Shown here one piece after another: positions 59,546 to 64,000 of a stretch of DNA of 64,000 bases. The notes under the pieces are model-generated. The model searched no databases. It saw only the letters and a program-made list of their open reading frames with translations, and was not told where the DNA came from. How positions within the stretch are numbered: the first letter of the stretch is position 1; the number at the start of each line of letters is the position of its first letter. A program made the position numbers and the translations under genes. Source of the stretch: Xanthobacteraceae bacterium. GTDB lineage: Bacteria; Pseudomonadota; Alphaproteobacteria; Rhizobiales; Xanthobacteraceae. The stretch lies in NCBI GenBank assembly GCA_019745775.1, contig JAIESR010000006.1, positions 62,001-126,000 of the forward strand. Direction: 5' to 3'.

Positions 59546-60367
59546 ATGCATGCGCGGACGTGTCTGATCGCGCTCGGCGCGCTTGCCACGGCGGCCATGC
59601 TCACGCTTGCCGGCTGGAGCGGCGGCATAGCCGCGCCGCGACCGCTGTTCGCCGACAAGCGGCCCAATGCCGTGCCGGTCGACGTCGAGCTCGTCGTCGC
59701 CGTCGACGTCTCCAACTCGATGGACCCGGAAGAGCAGGAGCTGCAGCGCGAGGGTTACGTGCTCGGGCTCACCTCCCGCGAGTTTCTCACGGCGCTGCGT
59801 TCGGGCGCGCACGGCAAGGTCGCCATCACCTATTTCGAATGGGCCGGCCTCAACGACCAGACCATCCTGATGCCGTGGCGGCTGATCGACAGCCCGGAGT
59901 CCGCCGACGCGGTGGCGCGGGAAATCGCCCGCGCACCCTACCGGCGCGCGCCGCGCACCTCGATCTACGGCGCGCTGCAATTCGCGAAGCCTCTGTTCGA
60001 CGCGTCCGGCTATCGCGGGCTGCGCCAGGTGATCGACGTGTCCGGCGACGGCGTCAACAATATGGGTCCGCCGGTCGTGCAGATGCGCGACGAGGTGCTC
60101 GCCGCCGGCATCACCATCAACGGCCTGCCGATCATGCTGCGCCGGCAGTCCGGCTACGGCCTGTGGGGCATGGCGTTCGAAAATCTCGACGTCTACTACG
60201 AGGATTGCGTGATCGGCGGGCCGGGCTCGTTCGTGATCGCGATCAAGGAGCGCGAGCAGTTCAAGGAGGCGACCCGCACCAAGCTGGTGATGGAGGTCGC
60301 GGGCGTGACGCCTGCGCCGCGCGTCGTGCCGGCGCAGGCGAGAAAGCCGCGGGTGTATTGTTCGTGA
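59546..60367 (+). CDS. DUF1194 (von Willebrand A-like) exported protein, second copy
   Basis: This 273-residue protein has a signal peptide (about residues 1-30) and the DUF1194 core: ELVVAVDVSNSMDPEEQELQ with the MIDAS motif (DVSNS), RAPRTSIYGALQFAKPLF and VIDVSGDGVNNMGPPVVQMR. It aligns with the DUF1194 protein at 18396-19166 along its length, except for a different tail, so the two are paralogues. A GGAGGA ribosome-binding site stands five bases before the ATG at 59546. It is a periplasmic protein of unknown function that probably holds a metal ion. It is flanked by a MITE-like element upstream and a REP-like palindrome downstream. Confidence 0.88.
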   Translation: MHARTCLIALGALATAAMLTLAGWSGGIAAPRPLFADKRPNAVPVDVELVVAVDVSNSMDPEEQELQREGYVLGLTSREFLTALRSGAHGKVAITYFEWAGLNDQTILMPWRLIDSPESADAVAREIARAPYRRAPRTSIYGALQFAKPLFDASGYRGLRQVIDVSGDGVNNMGPPVVQMRDEVLAAGITINGLPIMLRRQSGYGLWGMAFENLDVYYEDCVIGGPGSFVIAIKEREQFKEATRTKLVMEVAGVTPAPRVVPAQARKPRVYCS

Positions 60368-60383
60368 GGTGAGTGGAAGATTC

Positions 60384-60453
60384 GTAGCCCGCATTGAGCG
60401 AAGCGAAATGCGGGGTGGCCGTCCCGGATTTCGCTGCGCTCAATCCGGGCTAC
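60384..60453. repeat. REP-like palindromic repeat
   Basis: This 70-base stretch is an imperfect palindrome: gtagcccgcattgagcgaag on the left pairs with the right arm (60423-60453) over about 31 bases with three mismatches. It lies exactly between the convergent DUF1194 and ccrM genes and may act as a two-way terminator. Sequences of this type are common in Bradyrhizobium relatives. Confidence 0.75.
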
Positions 60454-60460
60454 TACCGCC

Positions 60461-61618
<1,158 letters not shown>

Positions 61619-61811
61619 AGGCGACGCGGCCGGTGACGCGGGACCTACAACCGACAAACAGGATCATGACGCCCCAAGGTAAAAATCGGCTTAATCGAAG
61701 GCAGTATTGCGCTAGGCAAGAATTGCCGGGGCACTATATTCAAGGCTGAGCGTTGGTAACCACGGATGGGTAAGTCAGTCCGCTCGCACTACGACAACAG
61801 GGATTTGCGCC

Positions 61812-62738
61812 ATGCGCTGGGAAGACCTTCCGGAAAGTCAGAACGTCGAGGATCGCCGCGGTGAAGCAGGCGGCGGCGGCGGTGGTGGTGGCTTTGGCGG
61901 CGGTTTTCCCGGCGGTGCCGGCGGTCTCTCGATCGGCACGATTCTGGTTCTCGGATTGATCGGCTACGCGACCGGCATCGATCCGTCGCTGCTGATCGGC
62001 ATGGCCGATCAATATTCGCGCCAGCAGCCGCAGATCGAGCAGTCGCAGCCGAACAAGACGGGCGCAAAGCCGACCGACGAGAGCGGGCGATTCGTCAGCC
62101 GCATCCTCGCGTCGACCGAATCGACCTGGAAGGACGTGTTCGCGAAGTCCGGACGCCAGTACCGCCCGCCGGTGCTGGTGCTCTATTCCGGCCAGACCCG
62201 CGCCAACTGCGGCGGCACCGCGATGGCGACGATGGGGCCGTTCTATTGCCCGGCCGACAAGAAGATCTATCTCGATACCTCGTTCTTCCAGATGATCGAG
62301 AAGCGCTTCCGCGGCTGCGATGTCGGCAGTCCGTCCTGCCGCTTTGCGCAGGCCTATGTGATCGCGCACGAGGTCGGGCATCACGTGCAGGGCGAACTCG
62401 GCATCCTCGGCAACGCGCAGCGCGAGCAGCAGCGCCTGGGCGGCCGGTCGGCGGAAGCCAACCGCATCCAGGTGCGCGTCGAATTGCAGGCCGATTGCCT
62501 CGCCGGCATCTGGGCCAACCGGGCGCAGGAGCGCCTCGCGCCCGGCGACATCGAAGCGGCGCTGCGCACCGCGAGCGCGATCGGCGACGATACGCTCCAG
62601 CGCAAGGCCCAGGGCCATGTGGTGCCCGACTCGTTCACCCACGGCACCTCGGAGCAGCGCCAGCGCTGGTTCTACACCGGCTTCAAGTCGGGCACCGTCG
62701 ATAGCTGCAACACGTTCTCGCCGACGGCGCAGCTTTAG
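61812..62738 (+). CDS. YpfJ-like neutral zinc metallopeptidase family protein
   Basis: This 308-residue protein starts MRWEDLPESQNVEDRRGEAG, then a glycine-rich stretch, then one membrane helix (about residues 39-58, IGTILVLGLIGYATGI). The HEXXH zinc site is HEVGHHVQGELG at about residues 186-197. ESTWKDVFAKSGRQYRPPVL and DKKIYLDTSFFQMIEKRFRG are family marks. The C-terminus (PDSFTHGTSEQRQRWFYTGF) is also conserved. Members are inner-membrane proteins of unknown substrate with the catalytic part probably in the periplasm. The upstream gap of 211 bases is shared with ccrM, which diverges. Confidence 0.93.
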   Translation: MRWEDLPESQNVEDRRGEAGGGGGGGGFGGGFPGGAGGLSIGTILVLGLIGYATGIDPSLLIGMADQYSRQQPQIEQSQPNKTGAKPTDESGRFVSRILASTESTWKDVFAKSGRQYRPPVLVLYSGQTRANCGGTAMATMGPFYCPADKKIYLDTSFFQMIEKRFRGCDVGSPSCRFAQAYVIAHEVGHHVQGELGILGNAQREQQRLGGRSAEANRIQVRVELQADCLAGIWANRAQERLAPGDIEAALRTASAIGDDTLQRKAQGHVVPDSFTHGTSEQRQRWFYTGFKSGTVDSCNTFSPTAQL

Positions 62739-62754
62739 CCGGGTGCTTATTGCT

Positions 62755-62914
62755 GTGCCCTCTCCCCTTGAGGGAGAGGGCAGCTCCGAACGTGCAACTG
62801 ACTTGGGTGGGTGAGGGGGTCTCTTCGCCAAATAGACCTTTAACGAAGATACCCCTCACCCAATTGTTTCTGTGGATTCTTTCTTGAGCCCTCTCCCTCA
62901 AGGGGAGAGGGCAC
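62755..62914. repeat. MITE-like element with 28-bp terminal inverted repeats, copy 2
   Basis: This 160-base copy has the same ends as the element at 59315-59462: 62755-62782 and 62888-62914 pair over 27 bases. The inner part differs by about ten inserted bases but keeps ggtgagggggtctcttcg and acccctcacccaatt. The two copies are about 3.3 kb apart in the same orientation. It lies between the YpfJ-like and DUF3500 genes. Confidence 0.85.
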
Positions 62915-62962
62915 GAGACGCGAGCATCGAATCCTGGCGCACATTGCGAAGAGGATCGTCGC

Positions 62963-63994
62963 ATGACCTACAACACACCCGATCGCCGCAGCGTCATCGC
63001 CGGCGGCATGGCGCTCGCCGGTAGCACGCTGCTGCCGAACGCCGGCGCGGCGCAGGCCGGGCTCGGCTCCGCCGCCGATCTTCTCGCCAGCACCCAAAAA
63101 TTCCTTGCCGGCCTCGACGGCCAGCAGCGCAAGGCCGCGACCTTCGCGCTGAACGCCCCGCAGTGGCGCAGCTGGGACTATTTCGGCTCCGGCAACAACA
63201 TCAAGCCGGGCCTGCGGCTCGAAGTGATGAACGCGGCGCAGAAGCAGGCCGCCTGGGACGTGCTGGCGGTGCTGTTCTCACCGGCCGGCATCGAGAAGAC
63301 CCGCAACGTGATGACGCTACAGGACGTGCTGGCGTCGCAGGGCAGCATGCCGGACCAGCGCTCGTCGGAGCGGTTCTCGTTCGCGGTGTTCGGCACGCCG
63401 GCGGAGACCGGCGCTTGGGCGTTCCGGCTCGAAGGCCACCACCTGCACCAGTCGATCTCGGTGCGTGACAACCGCATCGTCTCGGTCACACCGTCGTCGT
63501 TCTCGGTCAATCCGAACCGCGTCACGTCAGGCAAGCATGCCGGGCTGGTGACGCTGCGCGGCGAAGAGGCGCTGGCGCGCAGGCTCTACGGCGATCTCGA
63601 TCCGACGCGGCAGGGCAGGGCGCGCCTCTCGGCGACGCCGATGAACAACATCATGTCCTATGCCGGGCGCGAGCGCGCCAATGCGCAGGGCGTCGGCCTT
63701 CCGGTCGCCGAATTGCAATCGGCGCAGCGCGATCTCGTCTGGCAACTGGTCGAGACCTACGCCGCCGACTATCTCACGCCGGCGCTGGCCGAGGCGCAAC
63801 GCGCGCGGGTGCGCAGCGGCGACCGCGAGGCCGTGCATTTTGCGTGGTACGGGCCGAACACCGCCGAGCGCGCGTTCGGCTATCGCGTCATCGGGCCGAG
63901 CTTCGTGATCGAGCTTGGTTCGGTCGATCCGGCCGCGCAGCACCTGCACACGATCTATCACGATCTCGGCAACGTGCTCGGACGCGCGGGCTGA
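62963..63994 (+). CDS. DUF3500 domain-containing exported protein
   Basis: This 343-residue protein has a Tat-like signal (DRRSVIAGGMALAGSTLLPN, about residues 7-26) and the DUF3500 core. Marks include FALNAPQWRSWDYFGSGNNI, VFGTPAETGAWAFRLEGHHL followed by HQSISV, and VHFAWYGPNTAERAFGYRVI. DUF3500 proteins are secreted and of unknown function; the HHLHQS stretch and the final HLHTIYHDLGNVLG are histidine-rich and may hold a metal. The whole gene lies inside the window, six bases from its end. Upstream stands a MITE-like element. No partner is seen. Confidence 0.93.
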   Translation: MTYNTPDRRSVIAGGMALAGSTLLPNAGAAQAGLGSAADLLASTQKFLAGLDGQQRKAATFALNAPQWRSWDYFGSGNNIKPGLRLEVMNAAQKQAAWDVLAVLFSPAGIEKTRNVMTLQDVLASQGSMPDQRSSERFSFAVFGTPAETGAWAFRLEGHHLHQSISVRDNRIVSVTPSSFSVNPNRVTSGKHAGLVTLRGEEALARRLYGDLDPTRQGRARLSATPMNNIMSYAGRERANAQGVGLPVAELQSAQRDLVWQLVETYAADYLTPALAEAQRARVRSGDREAVHFAWYGPNTAERAFGYRVIGPSFVIELGSVDPAAQHLHTIYHDLGNVLGRAG

Positions 63995-64000
63995 CCGATG

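Overview
The window reads as chromosomal DNA of a high-GC alphaproteobacterium of the Hyphomicrobiales (Rhizobiales), probably close to the Xanthobacteraceae/Nitrobacteraceae. The grounds are the fused cytochrome b/c1 gene (fbcH) behind a Rieske gene, a CcrM-type GANTC methyltransferase, the mutY / DUF721 (DciA-like) / dsbA / smc gene order, two Bug-type tricarboxylate-binding proteins, DUF1194, DUF6111 and PsiF-repeat proteins, and many short palindromic intergenic repeats. The species cannot be named from this alone. I saw no rRNA, tRNA, CRISPR array, phage genes or transposase.

Layout. 0-2.3 kb: leftward moxR-DUF58-DUF4159 operon (last gene cut by the edge). 2.7-6 kb: DUF1285, a tartrate/D-malate dehydrogenase, a Bug protein and a CoA-type Nudix hydrolase. 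6-14 kb: a periplasmic binding protein, a membrane c-di-GMP enzyme, a DMT transporter and a 1021-residue six-haem cytochrome. 14-21 kb: DUF6111, CCA-adding enzyme, GT21 glycosyltransferase divergent from an LpxH-like phosphoesterase, PsiF protein with a terminator, DUF1194, DM13 and TauE/SafE proteins. 21-25.5 kb: hemF, a three-gene gluconate-2-dehydrogenase-like complex and trmL. 25.7-32.7 kb: petA-fbcH, DUF3859, mtnP, a membrane TIR-repeat protein, a 39-residue exported peptide and apt. 32.8-36.8 kb: two P-loop (ParA-like) proteins and the htpX/lemA pair. 37-41.6 kb: MFS transporter, two tandem gamma-resorcylate-decarboxylase-like genes and an unassigned protein. 41.8-48.4 kb: smc, dsbA, dciA-like, mutY. 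49-53 kb: SGNH protein, second Bug protein, RidA protein and a second GGDEF/EAL enzyme. 53.3-55.2 kb: an islet with a putative toxin/immunity pair. 55-64 kb: RidA-asparaginase-VOC operon, M32 carboxypeptidase, second DUF1194, ccrM, YpfJ-like metalloprotease and DUF3500.

What stands out. The best candidate for an undescribed system is the islet at about 53.45-55.17 kb. A polymorphic-toxin-like protein with a PD-(D/E)XK-like C-terminus is followed by a small acidic, immunity-like protein. The pair lies between an intact ridA gene and a 110-bp duplicate of that gene's 3' end, and the duplicate is capped by a dispersed repeat that supplies its stop codon. A second is a TIR-domain membrane protein placed between two adenine-salvage genes (mtnP, apt). 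Others are a pair of ParA-like P-loop proteins without parB, two families of MITE-like elements with terminal inverted repeats, and GANTC sites at the start of ccrM itself.
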